DNA of 64,000 nucleotides from UBA2821 sp902763335 (GCA_052066835.1 JBQHRJ010000006.1), one strand, 5' to 3'. Counted from the stretch's first letter, positions 16,682 through 26,678 are shown. The notes: generated by a model from the sequence alone, not told the origin. A program made the numbers and translations.

Positions 16682-17164
16682 ATGGCAATAAGAAATATAC
16701 GTGAAATTGGCGACGAAGTGTTGACAAAAAAATGCAGGGAAGTTAAGGAAATGAACGACAGGATAAGAGAGCTTATAGAAGATATGCTCGATACAATGTA
16801 TGAGGCTAACGGTGTAGGCCTTGCTGCGCCACAGGTAGGCGTGTTGAAGAGAATAGTCGTTATCGATATAGGAGAGGGACCTGTAGTTCTTATTAACCCA
16901 CAGATAGTAGAGACATCCGGAAGCCAGACAGGTGGAGAAGGATGCTTAAGTGTACCGGGAAAGATTGGTAAGGTTACAAGACCGAATTATGCTAAAGTAG
17001 TGGCACTTGATGAAAATATGGAAGAATATACAGTAGAAGGAACAGAACTTATGGCAAGAGCAATATGTCATGAATGTGATCACCTTGACGGCAAACTGTA
17101 TGTTGATATGGTCGAGGGCGGACTTATGAATATAGAAGATTACGAAGAGGAAGATACTGAATAA
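16682..17164 (+). CDS. def: Peptide deformylase
   Basis: This 160-residue metalloenzyme removes the formyl group from nascent N-terminal methionine. All three motifs are present: GVGLAAPQVG, EGCLSVPG (metal-ligand Cys) and HECDHLDG (two His ligands and the catalytic Glu). It works after fmt, the next gene, which formylates the initiator tRNA. The acidic C-terminal tail (YEEEDTE) is a minor feature. Confidence 0.97.
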   Translation: MAIRNIREIGDEVLTKKCREVKEMNDRIRELIEDMLDTMYEANGVGLAAPQVGVLKRIVVIDIGEGPVVLINPQIVETSGSQTGGEGCLSVPGKIGKVTRPNYAKVVALDENMEEYTVEGTELMARAICHECDHLDGKLYVDMVEGGLMNIEDYEEEDTE

Positions 17165-17199
17165 TAAATATACTAAAAGTATAAGAAAGGTGTGATTGG

Positions 17200-18132
17200 A
17201 TGCGCGTAGTATTTATGGGAACACCGGATTTTGCAGTTCCGGTGCTTGAGGCATTGACAGAATCAAAACATGAAGTTGTGGCAGTTGTTACACAGCCGGA
17301 TAAGAGAAAAGGAAGAGGAAAAGAGATGCAGTGTACACCGGTTAAGACAGCTGCGCTTAATCATGGAATAGAGGTGTATCAGCCGGCTAAAGTAAAGGAT
17401 GAAGAATTTCAGAATGTTTTACGGGATATAAATGCTGATGTGATAGTTGTGGTTGCCTTCGGACAGATATTGCCACCGTCTATCATTCATATGCCAAAAT
17501 ACGGCTGTATAAATGTGCATGCGTCCCTTCTGCCTAAATACAGGGGAGCAGCACCGATACAGTGGGCTGTAATAGATGGTGAGAAGGAAACCGGAATAAC
17601 TACAATGCAGATGGATGAGGGACTTGATACAGGCGATATGATGTTAAAAGAAGTTGTGCCTGTTGATGAAAAGGAGACCGGAGGAAGTCTCCATGATAAA
17701 CTTGCGGCATGTGGCGGAAAAATTATTCTTGAAACATTACAAAAGGTCGAAGATGGAACCGTGACCTACACAAAACAGGATGATTCAAAATCAAATTATG
17801 CAAAAATGCTTGATAAAAATTTAGGAAAAATTGATTTTACAAAAAAAGCAGTAGAAATAGAAAGACTGATCCGCGGACTCAATCCGTGGCCGAGTGCATA
17901 TACAAAGCTTAACGGAAAGACGCTTAAAATATGGGATGCAGATGTATTAGAAGGTGAAAATGAGACACCGGGAAAGATTGTTAATATTACAAAAGACCAG
18001 ATATGGATTTCTACGGGAGAGGGAATACTTGCAGTAAATGAATTGCAGCTTGAGGGCAAGAAAAGAATGAATACGGAAGATTTTCTTCGCGGATACAAGA
18101 TGGAAAATGCAGTTTTAGGAATGGAGGAATAA
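17200..18132 (+). CDS. fmt: Methionyl-tRNA formyltransferase
   Basis: This 310-residue enzyme formylates Met-tRNA(fMet) using 10-formyltetrahydrofolate, supplied here by fhs and folD. The N-terminus MRVVFMGTPDFAVPVL and the catalytic region HASLLPKYRGAAPIQWAV with DTGDM are diagnostic, and the C-terminal domain is complete (INTxGGI-like region ISTGEGILAV). The ATG follows GAAAGG at about nine bases. It ends three bases before yugP with a GGAGG inside its last codons, so translation is likely coupled. Confidence 0.97.
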   Translation: MRVVFMGTPDFAVPVLEALTESKHEVVAVVTQPDKRKGRGKEMQCTPVKTAALNHGIEVYQPAKVKDEEFQNVLRDINADVIVVVAFGQILPPSIIHMPKYGCINVHASLLPKYRGAAPIQWAVIDGEKETGITTMQMDEGLDTGDMMLKEVVPVDEKETGGSLHDKLAACGGKIILETLQKVEDGTVTYTKQDDSKSNYAKMLDKNLGKIDFTKKAVEIERLIRGLNPWPSAYTKLNGKTLKIWDADVLEGENETPGKIVNITKDQIWISTGEGILAVNELQLEGKKRMNTEDFLRGYKMENAVLGMEE

Positions 18133-18135
18133 CAT

Positions 18136-18843
18136 ATGTTAGGTGTAATATATTTCGGCTATGATCCGACTTATTGGATGGTTATTGTAGGAATGATTAT
18201 TTCGATGTTAGCATCGGCAAAAGTAAAGAGTGCATTTAATAAATACTCAAAAGTAAGAAGCATGAGTGGGATGACAGGTGCCCAGGTTGCGGAGAGAATT
18301 TTAAACAGTCAGGGAATATATGATGTCAGTGTCCAGAGAGTGGCAGGAAGTCTTACGGACCATTATAATCCGTCAACAAAGGTAGTAAATCTGTCTGAGA
18401 CGGTATATTCAAGCACATCTGTGGCAGCAATAGGTGTAGCGGCACATGAATGTGGACATGCGATACAGCATGCAAAGGGATATATACCGTTAAGTCTCAG
18501 AACCGCAATTGTTCCGGTGGCAAATATCGGTTCAAAGATTGCATGGCCTTTGTTAATTTTGGGTTTACTGATTAACAGCAGATCTTCACTGACATTTATA
18601 TATGCGGGCATAATATGTTTTTCATTTGCACTTATATTCCAGATAGTTACACTTCCGGTTGAATTTAATGCATCAGCAAGAGCATTAAAACTTCTTACTT
18701 CAAACGGAATACTCTCTGATGATGAAGTGGGTAAAACTAGAAAGGTACTTACGGCAGCAGCACTTACTTACGTTGCGGCAGTAGCAGCATCTATACTTCA
18801 GTTACTCAGAATACTTGCAATATTTGGAGGAAGACGTGACTAA
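18136..18843 (+). CDS. yugP: Zinc metallopeptidase, YugP family membrane protein
   Basis: This 235-residue protein has an N-terminal transmembrane segment, a zinc signature HECGHAIQH (HExxH) near residues 104-112, and three more hydrophobic segments (about 133-180 and 205-230). The family is annotated as putative neutral zinc metallopeptidases with a membrane anchor. Their substrates are not established. In clostridia this gene commonly sits between fmt and rsmB, as here. Its final 8 bases overlap the start of rsmB. Confidence 0.9.
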   Translation: MLGVIYFGYDPTYWMVIVGMIISMLASAKVKSAFNKYSKVRSMSGMTGAQVAERILNSQGIYDVSVQRVAGSLTDHYNPSTKVVNLSETVYSSTSVAAIGVAAHECGHAIQHAKGYIPLSLRTAIVPVANIGSKIAWPLLILGLLINSRSSLTFIYAGIICFSFALIFQIVTLPVEFNASARALKLLTSNGILSDDEVGKTRKVLTAAALTYVAAVAASILQLLRILAIFGGRRD

Positions 18844-20170
18844 GAAGATAAACACAAGAGAAATAGCCTTAAATATTCTTATGGAAGTTTTTGAAAAGGA
18901 AAAACTCAGTCATATCTCATTGCGTGACAATCTTGATAAATACAGTGAACTGACAAAACAGGACAGGGCATTTATCACAAGACTGGCTGAGGGAACCATA
19001 GAGAAGGTGATACAGCTAGATTATATTATCAACTGTTACTCAAAAGTCAAGGTAAAGAAAATGAAACCCGCCATTCGCAATATTATGAGAATGGGAGTTT
19101 ATCAGATAAAATATATGGACAGTGTGCCAGACAGTGCAGCATGTAACGAATCGGTAAGACTTGCGGTTTTAAAAGGTTATTCAGGGCTTAAAGGATTCGT
19201 AAACGGAGTGTTAAGAAGTTATATACGCGAACCGGATAAGGGAAACTTCAGTGAAGATAATTATTCGGTTAAATATTCCGTGCCGCAGTGGATTATAGAT
19301 ATGTGGATACAGTCATACGGGCAGGAGACAACACTTAAGATGCTTGATAATGCTGTATGTGACGAGAAAATAACCATAAGACAGAATAAAAGTGTGTGCA
19401 GCAGGGAAGAGTTAATCGAAAGTCTTACAGATGACGGTGTGGATGTAAAGGAATCAGATATAACACCCGGTGTATTTTATATAAAAAATGTTGACAATCC
19501 GGCAAAGCTTAAAAGCATGCAAAAGGGAATGTTTCAGATTCAGGATATGAGCTCCGTCATAGCAGGAATGGCACTCAGTCCTAAAAAAGATGGGGTATGT
19601 ATCGATGTGTGTGCGGCACCGGGAGGAAAGACCATCCATGCGGCAGATATGCTCTGCAATACCGGAACCGTGTATTCGAGGGACCTTACCGACGGAAAAG
19701 TAAAGATGATTGATGAAAATGTAAAGAGAAGCGGATTTACAAATGTAATCACAAAGGTATGGGATGCTACAGAGTATGATGAAGGAATGTATGAAAAGGC
19801 AGATTACCTGATTGCGGATTTGCCATGTTCGGGACTTGGAGTCATATCAAAGAAAACAGACATAAAGTATAAGACAAAACCGGAGGACATAGACAGTCTC
19901 GTTGAGGTTCAGCGGAAAATACTTTCTACGGTTTCAAAATATGTGAAACCGGGAGGAGTGATGGTATTTAGCACCTGTACGGTAAATCTTAAGGAAAACA
20001 ATGAGAATGTCAGGTGGATTATAGAAAATCTCCCTTTTGAGCCGGAGAGTCTTAAGGGAAAAGTACCTGAAAAGCTTTCATATGAGTCGGAGAATGACGG
20101 ATATATGCAGATATTTAACGGTGATTATGGAATGGATGGATTTTTTGTTGCGAGGTTTAGGAAAAAATGA
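18836..20170 (+). CDS. rsmB: 16S rRNA (cytosine-967-C5) methyltransferase RsmB
   Basis: This 444-residue enzyme modifies 16S rRNA C967. It has an N-terminal NusB-like RNA-binding domain (residues 1-140) and a C-terminal Rossmann methyltransferase with CAAPGGKT and the two catalytic cysteine motifs DLPCSGLG and FSTCTV. The start is GTG at 18836, with GGAGGA at 18826-18831 inside yugP, giving an 8-base overlap. An upstream in-frame TTG at 18815 is less plausible. The stop overlaps the rlmN start as ATGA. Confidence 0.95.
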   Translation: MTKKINTREIALNILMEVFEKEKLSHISLRDNLDKYSELTKQDRAFITRLAEGTIEKVIQLDYIINCYSKVKVKKMKPAIRNIMRMGVYQIKYMDSVPDSAACNESVRLAVLKGYSGLKGFVNGVLRSYIREPDKGNFSEDNYSVKYSVPQWIIDMWIQSYGQETTLKMLDNAVCDEKITIRQNKSVCSREELIESLTDDGVDVKESDITPGVFYIKNVDNPAKLKSMQKGMFQIQDMSSVIAGMALSPKKDGVCIDVCAAPGGKTIHAADMLCNTGTVYSRDLTDGKVKMIDENVKRSGFTNVITKVWDATEYDEGMYEKADYLIADLPCSGLGVISKKTDIKYKTKPEDIDSLVEVQRKILSTVSKYVKPGGVMVFSTCTVNLKENNENVRWIIENLPFEPESLKGKVPEKLSYESENDGYMQIFNGDYGMDGFFVARFRKK

Positions 20171-21243
20171 TGGATACGGACATAACACAAAAAACGGATA
20201 TAAAGTCTTTAACACTTACTGAGCTTAAACAGATGCTTGAGGAAATGGGCGAAAAAGGATTCAGGGCAAAGCAGATATACGAGTGGCTTCATGTAAAGCT
20301 TGTTACGGATTTTGAACAGATGTCTAATATTTCAAAACAATTAAGGGAAAAATTAGAAGAGAAATGTTATATAACTGCACTTGAAACCGTGGAAATGCTT
20401 GAATCAAAGATAGACGGTACCCGTAAGTACCTGTTCAGGCTTAAGGACGGCAACGTTATCGAAAGCGTGCTTATGAGATATAAATTTGGAAATTCAGTAT
20501 GCATTTCAACACAGGTGGGATGCAGGATGGGATGCAGATTCTGTGCATCAACTATAGGAGGATTAGAGAGAGTTCTTGAAACCTCTGAAATGCTGGATGA
20601 AATATACAGAATACAGAGCGATATCGGAGAGCGTGTATCGAACGTTGTACTCATGGGAACGGGGGAGCCCCTTGATAATTATGACAATGTAATAAAGTTT
20701 GTAAAAATGCTTACTGATGAAAATGGCTTGCATATTAGTCAAAGAAATATTACAATATCATCATGTGGCATTGTAGAAAACATATATCGTCTTGCCGATG
20801 AAGGATTACAGATTACATTTGCATTATCCCTTCATGCATCTGATGATGACACCAGAAGAGAGCTTATGCCCATAGCGAATAAGTATGAGATAAATCAGAT
20901 TCTGGATGCATGCAGATACTATTTTGACAGGACGAAGAGGCGTGTTACGTTTGAATACAGTCTGGTATCAGGAAAGAATGATACTGTTTATGAGGCATTA
21001 AAGCTTGCAGAACTGCTTAAGGATATGCAGGGGCATGTCAATCTTATACCTGTTAATCCCATTGAAGAGAGAGACTTCAGACAGTCTGACAAAAGTTCTA
21101 TACAGTCTTTTAAAAATACGCTTGAAAAACATGGGATAAATGTTACTATTAGAAGGGAAATGGGCAGAGATATAAATGGAGCCTGTGGACAGCTGAGGAA
21201 GAGTTACAGGGATGAACATATGCAGGAGAAGGGGAAGAACTGA
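20167..21243 (+). CDS. rlmN: 23S rRNA (adenine-2503-C2)/tRNA methyltransferase RlmN
   Basis: This 358-residue radical SAM enzyme methylates A2503 of 23S rRNA (and A37 of some tRNAs). The cluster motif CRMGCRFC is near residue 119 and the catalytic C-terminal cysteine lies in NGACGQLR. The conserved GTGEPLDNYDN and SLHA segments are present. It overlaps rsmB by four bases (ATGA), consistent with coupled expression of two rRNA methyltransferases. Confidence 0.96.
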   Translation: MMDTDITQKTDIKSLTLTELKQMLEEMGEKGFRAKQIYEWLHVKLVTDFEQMSNISKQLREKLEEKCYITALETVEMLESKIDGTRKYLFRLKDGNVIESVLMRYKFGNSVCISTQVGCRMGCRFCASTIGGLERVLETSEMLDEIYRIQSDIGERVSNVVLMGTGEPLDNYDNVIKFVKMLTDENGLHISQRNITISSCGIVENIYRLADEGLQITFALSLHASDDDTRRELMPIANKYEINQILDACRYYFDRTKRRVTFEYSLVSGKNDTVYEALKLAELLKDMQGHVNLIPVNPIEERDFRQSDKSSIQSFKNTLEKHGINVTIRREMGRDINGACGQLRKSYRDEHMQEKGKN

Positions 21244-21263
21244 GGAAAAAAGGAGGTAATATC

Positions 21264-21995
21264 TTGAAATCATATGCGATAACCGACAAAGGCATAAAGA
21301 GAAGGACGAATCAGGATTATGTATTCGCAACGGATGAAGCTGTCGGTAATCTTCCAAACCTATATATAGTTGCAGATGGTATGGGAGGACATAAGGCTGG
21401 AGATTTCGCTTCAAAGTACACAGTTGGAGCATTTATAGATGCAGTCAGGAATTCGAGAGAAGAAAATCCGATTTCCATTATTGATGAGGCAGTTAAGATT
21501 GCCAATACGACCCTGATAGAGAAGGCATCAGAGAATGTGGAAATGAAAGGTATGGGAACTACTCTTGTAGTGGCTACTATTATAGAAGATTCCATATACA
21601 TAGCCAACGTTGGTGACAGCAGATTATACCTGATAGATGATGATATTCATCAGATTACAAGGGATCACTCGTTGGTAGAAGAAATGGTAAATATGGGTGA
21701 GCTTGACAAGAAGAGTGCAAGAACTCATGAGAAAAAGAATATTATAACAAGAGCCGTAGGTGCAGATCTTGAACTTATTGCCGATTACTTTGAAATAGAG
21801 TATTCAGAGGGCGATATAATTCTAATGTGTTCAGATGGTCTGTCTAATATGATTGAGGATGAAGATATAAGAGATATCATTATTCAGGGCAATCCGGATA
21901 AACTTGAGGAGACAGCCCACAAACTTATAGATACGGCAAATAATAATGGTGGCAAGGATAATATTGCAGTTGTTCTTGTTAAACCGGAATATTAA
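21264..21995 (+). CDS. prpC: PP2C-family serine/threonine protein phosphatase
   Basis: This 243-residue metal-dependent phosphatase counteracts the PASTA kinase encoded next. Metal-binding motifs RRTNQDY, VADGMGGHKAG, NVGDSRLYL and the late GGKDNIAVV are all present. The start codon is TTG at 21264, with a strong AGGAGG at 21251-21256. In Firmicutes the prpC-prkC pair controls wall synthesis, spore germination and the stationary phase through reversible Ser/Thr phosphorylation. Confidence 0.95.
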   Translation: MKSYAITDKGIKRRTNQDYVFATDEAVGNLPNLYIVADGMGGHKAGDFASKYTVGAFIDAVRNSREENPISIIDEAVKIANTTLIEKASENVEMKGMGTTLVVATIIEDSIYIANVGDSRLYLIDDDIHQITRDHSLVEEMVNMGELDKKSARTHEKKNIITRAVGADLELIADYFEIEYSEGDIILMCSDGLSNMIEDEDIRDIIIQGNPDKLEETAHKLIDTANNNGGKDNIAVVLVKPEY

Positions 21996-22046
21996 TAATA
22001 GAAAAGTAATATATTTTTGCTTAAAGTGGCAAAATGGAGGTTAATT

Positions 22047-24356
22047 ATGTTAAGAAAAGGAATGTTCATTAGCGACCGCTATGAAATAATAGACAAAGTC
22101 GGTTCCGGCGGAATGTCAGATGTGTATAAAGCGAAATGTCATAAGCTGAACAGATATGTGGCTATCAAGGTATTGAAACCTGAATTCAGCGAGGACAAAA
22201 ATTTTGTTTCAAAATTTAAGGTTGAGGCACAGTCAGCAGCAGGACTTGCACATCCTAATATTGTAAGTGTGTTTGATGTAGGTGAAGACAACGGACTGCA
22301 TTATATAGTCATGGAGCTTGTTGAGGGAATCACACTTAAGAAGTACATTGAGAAGAAGGGAAGACTTTCTGTTAAAGAGGCAGTAAGTATTGCCATACAG
22401 GTAGCACAGGGAATAGAGGCTGCCCACAATAATCATATTATCCACAGGGATATTAAACCACAGAACATTATCATCTCAAGAGAGGGTAAAGTCAAGGTAA
22501 CTGACTTTGGAATAGCCAGAGCAGCATCGGCAAATACCATCAATTCAAATGCCATGGGTTCTGTTCATTATATTTCTCCTGAGCAGGCAAGGGGCGGATT
22601 TATAGATGAGAAGAGTGATATATATTCACTTGGTATAACATTGTATGAGATGATTACCGGATGTGTTCCATTTGAGGGAGATACTACTGTAACCATTGCA
22701 TTGCAGCACATTCAGGGAGAGATACCACCGGCAAAAAATATAGTTGAGGATCTGCCTATAAGTGTTGAGAAGATAATTGAGAAATGTACACAGAAGAAAC
22801 CGGACAGAAGATACCTTAAAGTATCATCACTTATTGCGGATCTTAAGAAATCACTCATAACACCTGATGAGGATTTCGTACAGATGGTTCCTGAGCAGAA
22901 CAATCAGTCAACGGTTATCATATCAGATGATGATGTGGCACTCATCAGAAGAGAGACAGGAATGAGCACAGAGCCTGAGGAGGACATGATAGATGATACT
23001 ACTGCAGAGATATCGTCGCTCAATCCTGAGGATGAAGATATGGATGATGATATCGAAGATGAGGAAGAGGACAATCCGAAGCTTGATAAGATAGTTGCCA
23101 TCGGAGGTATAGTTACCGGTGTCCTTATACTTGCAGTTGTTGTTTTCCTTGCAGTTTCCATATTTAAGAACGGTGTTGGCGGAAAATCAGCTACAGACAA
23201 GAAGTCAGAAAAAGAGACCACACTTGATGCTAAACATACAAAAATGCCTGACCTTACAGGATGTACAGAGGAAGAGGCTATCAAGAAAATCAAGGCAGCA
23301 GACCTTGGCTACCAGATTGAAAGCCAGAACAGCAATACTGTAGAAGAGGGATATGTTATATCTGCATCTATAGAGTATGGAAAGGTTATAGAGAAAAATA
23401 CAAGCGTTGTGATTCAGATAAGTTTAGGAGCACAGCCGGTGGATATGCCTACAGACCTTGTCGGAAAGACTAAGGATGAGGCTATAGAGATTCTTGATAA
23501 GTTAAACCTTCATCTGACATATGACATAGAGTACAAGGAAGATGACAGTGTGGAGATGGATACAGTAATGAGTACTGAGCCGGCACCACCAAGCCAGATT
23601 AAATACGGTGATACAATCGTTATAAATGTAAGTAAGGGAACATCGACATCAACAGATGCAATAGTACCGTCAGTTGTAGGACTCACAGAAGATGCTGCAA
23701 GAACAACATTGTCTTCAGCTAATCTTACACTCGGTAAAGTAGAGCATAAAAACAGTGATTCGGTTACAGAAGGTCTTATAATATCTCAGGATGTTAAGAA
23801 GGATGAGAAGCTTCCGGCAGGAACATCGATAAATGTTGTCATAAGTGACGGACCTGAGAAGCAGAGCACAGTACCTGATATAAGAAATCGCAGTGAATCT
23901 GAGGCAAGAAGCTTACTTGAGGCTCAGGGACTTACACTTGGTTCAGCTACAGGAAGTATTCACAGCGAAAGCGTGGCAGAGGGACTTATCTGCGAGCAGA
24001 GTATAGCAGCCGGAACACAGGTAGCACCGGGAACAACTGTCAACTATACATTGAGCCTCGGTGGAGAGACAACTAAGGCAGCAGCATATAATGCATCAGT
24101 AAACATTAACAAGAGCGATATAATATCATCATCAAAGCTGACACCTGATGAAGACGGCAATTACACAGGTAAGGTTTCTATAGAAATTGACGGTGTAAGT
24201 TACAATGACTTCCCGGCAATGTGTGCTAACCTTGAAGACTGGCCTGATTCATGGACATTAGAACTTCCGGAAAGAGAAGAAGGCGGCACAGCTATTGTTG
24301 AAATATTTGTAAATGGCACTTCTGTATTCACATATGGTGCAACTTATAAAAATTAG
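22047..24356 (+). CDS. prkC: PASTA-domain serine/threonine protein kinase
   Basis: This 769-residue membrane kinase has a cytoplasmic Hanks-type domain (about 10-275: GSGGMSDVYKA, AIKVLK, HRDIKPQN, DFGIA). A long acidic juxtamembrane linker (about 290-345) is followed by one transmembrane helix (about 350-373) and four extracellular PASTA repeats (about 393-670). About 97 further residues with no PASTA pattern close the protein. PASTA repeats sense muropeptides or lipid II. ATG 22047 follows GGAGG at 22036-22040; a TTG at 22017 has no site. prpC lies just upstream and rsgA, whose homologue is a known PrkC substrate in Bacillus, lies just downstream. Confidence 0.95.
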   Translation: MLRKGMFISDRYEIIDKVGSGGMSDVYKAKCHKLNRYVAIKVLKPEFSEDKNFVSKFKVEAQSAAGLAHPNIVSVFDVGEDNGLHYIVMELVEGITLKKYIEKKGRLSVKEAVSIAIQVAQGIEAAHNNHIIHRDIKPQNIIISREGKVKVTDFGIARAASANTINSNAMGSVHYISPEQARGGFIDEKSDIYSLGITLYEMITGCVPFEGDTTVTIALQHIQGEIPPAKNIVEDLPISVEKIIEKCTQKKPDRRYLKVSSLIADLKKSLITPDEDFVQMVPEQNNQSTVIISDDDVALIRRETGMSTEPEEDMIDDTTAEISSLNPEDEDMDDDIEDEEEDNPKLDKIVAIGGIVTGVLILAVVVFLAVSIFKNGVGGKSATDKKSEKETTLDAKHTKMPDLTGCTEEEAIKKIKAADLGYQIESQNSNTVEEGYVISASIEYGKVIEKNTSVVIQISLGAQPVDMPTDLVGKTKDEAIEILDKLNLHLTYDIEYKEDDSVEMDTVMSTEPAPPSQIKYGDTIVINVSKGTSTSTDAIVPSVVGLTEDAARTTLSSANLTLGKVEHKNSDSVTEGLIISQDVKKDEKLPAGTSINVVISDGPEKQSTVPDIRNRSESEARSLLEAQGLTLGSATGSIHSESVAEGLICEQSIAAGTQVAPGTTVNYTLSLGGETTKAAAYNASVNINKSDIISSSKLTPDEDGNYTGKVSIEIDGVSYNDFPAMCANLEDWPDSWTLELPEREEGGTAIVEIFVNGTSVFTYGATYKN

Positions 24357-24366
24357 GACTTAGTAT

Positions 24367-25245
24367 ATGCAGGGTAAAATAATAAAAGGCATTGCAGGAT
24401 TCTACTATGTACATGTAGTACATAGTGGAATCTATGAATGTAAAGCAAAAGGAATATTCAGAAACAAAAAGATAAAGCCGCTTGTAGGTGATAATGTGGA
24501 GATAGACATTATAGACGAAGAAAAGCGGATAGGAAATATAGTGGAAATAGCAGAGAGAACCAATGAGTTGATTAGGCCGGCTGTGGCTAATATAGATCAG
24601 TCATTGGTTGTTTTTGCTGTAATGAGACCTGATCCTAACATAAACTTATTAGATAGATTTCTGGTAATGATGGAAAGGCAGGATGTTCCGGTCATCATAT
24701 GTTTTAACAAGGTTGACCTGGTACCGGAGGAAGAACTGATAGAACTAAGGGATACTTATGTAAATGCGGGTTATCATGTTATATTCACCAGTACATTAAA
24801 TGGAAACGGTGTTGAGGATGTAAAGAGAATACTGATAGGTAAGACAACGGCATTTGCCGGCCCGTCAGGTGTGGGAAAGTCCTCCATGTTAAATGCCATT
24901 ATACCCGATGCCAATTCAGAGACAGGCGGAATAAGTGAAAAAATAGGAAGAGGAAAAAATACTACAAGACATACAGAGATATTTAATCTTGAAGATGAGA
25001 CATATATTATGGATACTCCGGGATTTACATCGCTGTATACAAATGATTTTGAGAAAGAAGAACTTAAGTGGTATTTTCCGGAGTTCAGGGAGTATGAAGG
25101 AAAATGCAGATTTAACGGCTGCATACATGAAAATGAGCCTGATTGTGCAGTTAAAGATGCATTAGAAGAAGGAAAGATAAGTGAGAGCAGATACAAAAAC
25201 TATCTGCAGATGCTTGATGAGATAAAAAACAGAAAGAAGTATTAG
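24367..25245 (+). CDS. rsgA: Ribosome small subunit-dependent GTPase RsgA
   Basis: This 292-residue circularly permuted GTPase helps the 30S subunit mature. An N-terminal OB fold is followed by G4 NKVDLV, then G1 GPSGVGKSS and G3 DTPGF, an order characteristic of the family. The C-terminal zinc domain contains CRFNGCIHENEPDC. The gene is ten bases after prkC. Confidence 0.96.
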   Translation: MQGKIIKGIAGFYYVHVVHSGIYECKAKGIFRNKKIKPLVGDNVEIDIIDEEKRIGNIVEIAERTNELIRPAVANIDQSLVVFAVMRPDPNINLLDRFLVMMERQDVPVIICFNKVDLVPEEELIELRDTYVNAGYHVIFTSTLNGNGVEDVKRILIGKTTAFAGPSGVGKSSMLNAIIPDANSETGGISEKIGRGKNTTRHTEIFNLEDETYIMDTPGFTSLYTNDFEKEELKWYFPEFREYEGKCRFNGCIHENEPDCAVKDALEEGKISESRYKNYLQMLDEIKNRKKY

Positions 25246-25277
25246 CGTATTGCTGTACCTTGGAATGGAGGATAAAA

Positions 25278-25937
25278 ATGTTATATTTAGCACCGTCTAT
25301 ATTGTCGGCAGATTTTGCAAACCTTGGAAACGATATAAAAACCATTGATAATGCAGGAGCAGATTATGTCCATATCGATGTCATGGATGGAAAATTCGTA
25401 CCCAGCATTTCGTTTGGTATGCCTGTTATGAAAGCTATCAGAAAATACACAGATAAAGTATTTGACGTACATCTGATGATAGAGGAGCCGGGCAGATATA
25501 TAAATGAGTTTAAAGAGGCAGGAGCGGACATTATAACTGTTCATGCAGAGGCATGCTGTCATCTTAACAGGACATTGCAGGCAATAAAGAATGCCGGATG
25601 TAAAACAGGTGTGGCACTGAATCCCGCCACTCCCCTCAGCGTACTTGACTACGTGCTTGAATACACGGATATGGTACTGATTATGAGCGTGAATCCGGGA
25701 TTTGGCGGACAGTCATATATTCCCAATTCAACACAGAAGATAGCACAGATAAGGGACATTATCGATAAACGCGGACTTGATACGGATATAGAAGTTGACG
25801 GAGGAATTAATCAGTCAAATGTTACTGAGGTAATCGATGCAGGTGCAAATGTTATAGTGGCGGGTTCTGCCGTATTTAATGGTGATGCACAGAAAAATGT
25901 TGAGGCATTTAAGGAGATATTTGGCAGATATGTTTAA
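25278..25937 (+). CDS. rpe: Ribulose-phosphate 3-epimerase
   Basis: This 219-residue TIM-barrel enzyme interconverts ribulose 5-phosphate and xylulose 5-phosphate in the pentose phosphate pathway. Motifs LAPSILSADFANL, VHIDVMDGKFVPSISFG, VHLMIEEP, MSVNPGFGGQ and VDGGIN are complete. ATG 25278 follows GGAGGA at 25267-25272, while an upstream TTG at 25260 is unsupported. The last 8 bases overlap the thiN start. Confidence 0.97.
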   Translation: MLYLAPSILSADFANLGNDIKTIDNAGADYVHIDVMDGKFVPSISFGMPVMKAIRKYTDKVFDVHLMIEEPGRYINEFKEAGADIITVHAEACCHLNRTLQAIKNAGCKTGVALNPATPLSVLDYVLEYTDMVLIMSVNPGFGGQSYIPNSTQKIAQIRDIIDKRGLDTDIEVDGGINQSNVTEVIDAGANVIVAGSAVFNGDAQKNVEAFKEIFGRYV

Positions 25938-26595
25938 GGAGAAAAAGATAGCACTGCTGATAAGCGGAGGAAGAATAAATAAGGAATATATATCAGACTA
26001 CTTAAAGGATAAAACATTTTTCATGACAGTTGCAATAGATGGCGGTCTTGAAGCGGCTGATGAGATGGGAATAATGCCTACACACATCGTCGGTGATTAT
26101 GATACGGTCTCTGATACGGTATTGGCTAAATATACTTCAAATCCTGAGGTTAAGGTCGTAAAGCTGAATCCGGAAAAAGATTTCACGGATACCCAGTCAG
26201 CCTTCAATCTGGTTATGGATAACGGTTGCACGGATGTAATCATAATAGGCGGCACAGGTACGAGACTTGACCATACCATAGCGAACATACAGACGTTGCA
26301 GATGTTCCTTGGCAGATGTAACGCAGTAATCATAAATGAAAATAACAGAATTCGTCTGATAGATAAGAAAACCGTCATAAAAAAAGATGAGGCATTTGGA
26401 AAATATGTATCCTTTCTTCCACTTACGGAAAAAGTTACGGGTCTGACACTTAAAGGATTTAAATATGAGCTGAGCGATTATGAGTTCAACTTAAGAGAGA
26501 CATTCAGCCTTGGTGTGAGCAATGAGCTGGCAGATGATGTGGCTTATGCCGATATGAAAGACGGAATATTAATAATGATAGAGTCGTGTGATTAA
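25930..26595 (+). CDS. thiN: Thiamine pyrophosphokinase
   Basis: This 221-residue enzyme transfers a pyrophosphate from ATP to thiamine to make the cofactor. The N-terminal ALLISGGRI, DGGLEAAD, GDYDTV, PEKDFTDTQ and GGTGTRLDHTIANI motifs are diagnostic. I set the start at ATG 25930, which overlaps rpe by 8 bases and has AAGGAG at 25911-25916, a rather long 13-base spacing. It closes the priA-to-thiN gene run and is followed by a strong bidirectional terminator. No TPP riboswitch is visible nearby. Confidence 0.93.
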   Translation: MFKEKKIALLISGGRINKEYISDYLKDKTFFMTVAIDGGLEAADEMGIMPTHIVGDYDTVSDTVLAKYTSNPEVKVVKLNPEKDFTDTQSAFNLVMDNGCTDVIIIGGTGTRLDHTIANIQTLQMFLGRCNAVIINENNRIRLIDKKTVIKKDEAFGKYVSFLPLTEKVTGLTLKGFKYELSDYEFNLRETFSLGVSNELADDVAYADMKDGILIMIESCD

Positions 26596-26600
26596 AAGTG

Positions 26601-26675
26601 AATATAAAAAACATTTTAAGTGGGAAAAATGCAGCTGAGAGTTGCATTTCTCCTACTTAATATGTTTATATTTAA
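26601..26675. terminator. Bidirectional intrinsic terminator between thiN and ychF
   Basis: Two convergent genes are separated by a long imperfect inverted repeat. Its inner part is TTAAGT/ACTTAA, GGA/TCC and AAATGCA/TGCATTT around a short loop near 26634-26641. The outer AT-rich arms are also roughly complementary, giving A-rich and T-rich flanks suitable for termination in both directions. Confidence 0.8.
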
Positions 26676-26678
26676 CTC

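Noticed and set aside
25937..26000. A TPP riboswitch near thiN
   Set aside because: thiN overlaps rpe by 8 bases and there is no leader with the conserved THI-box core.
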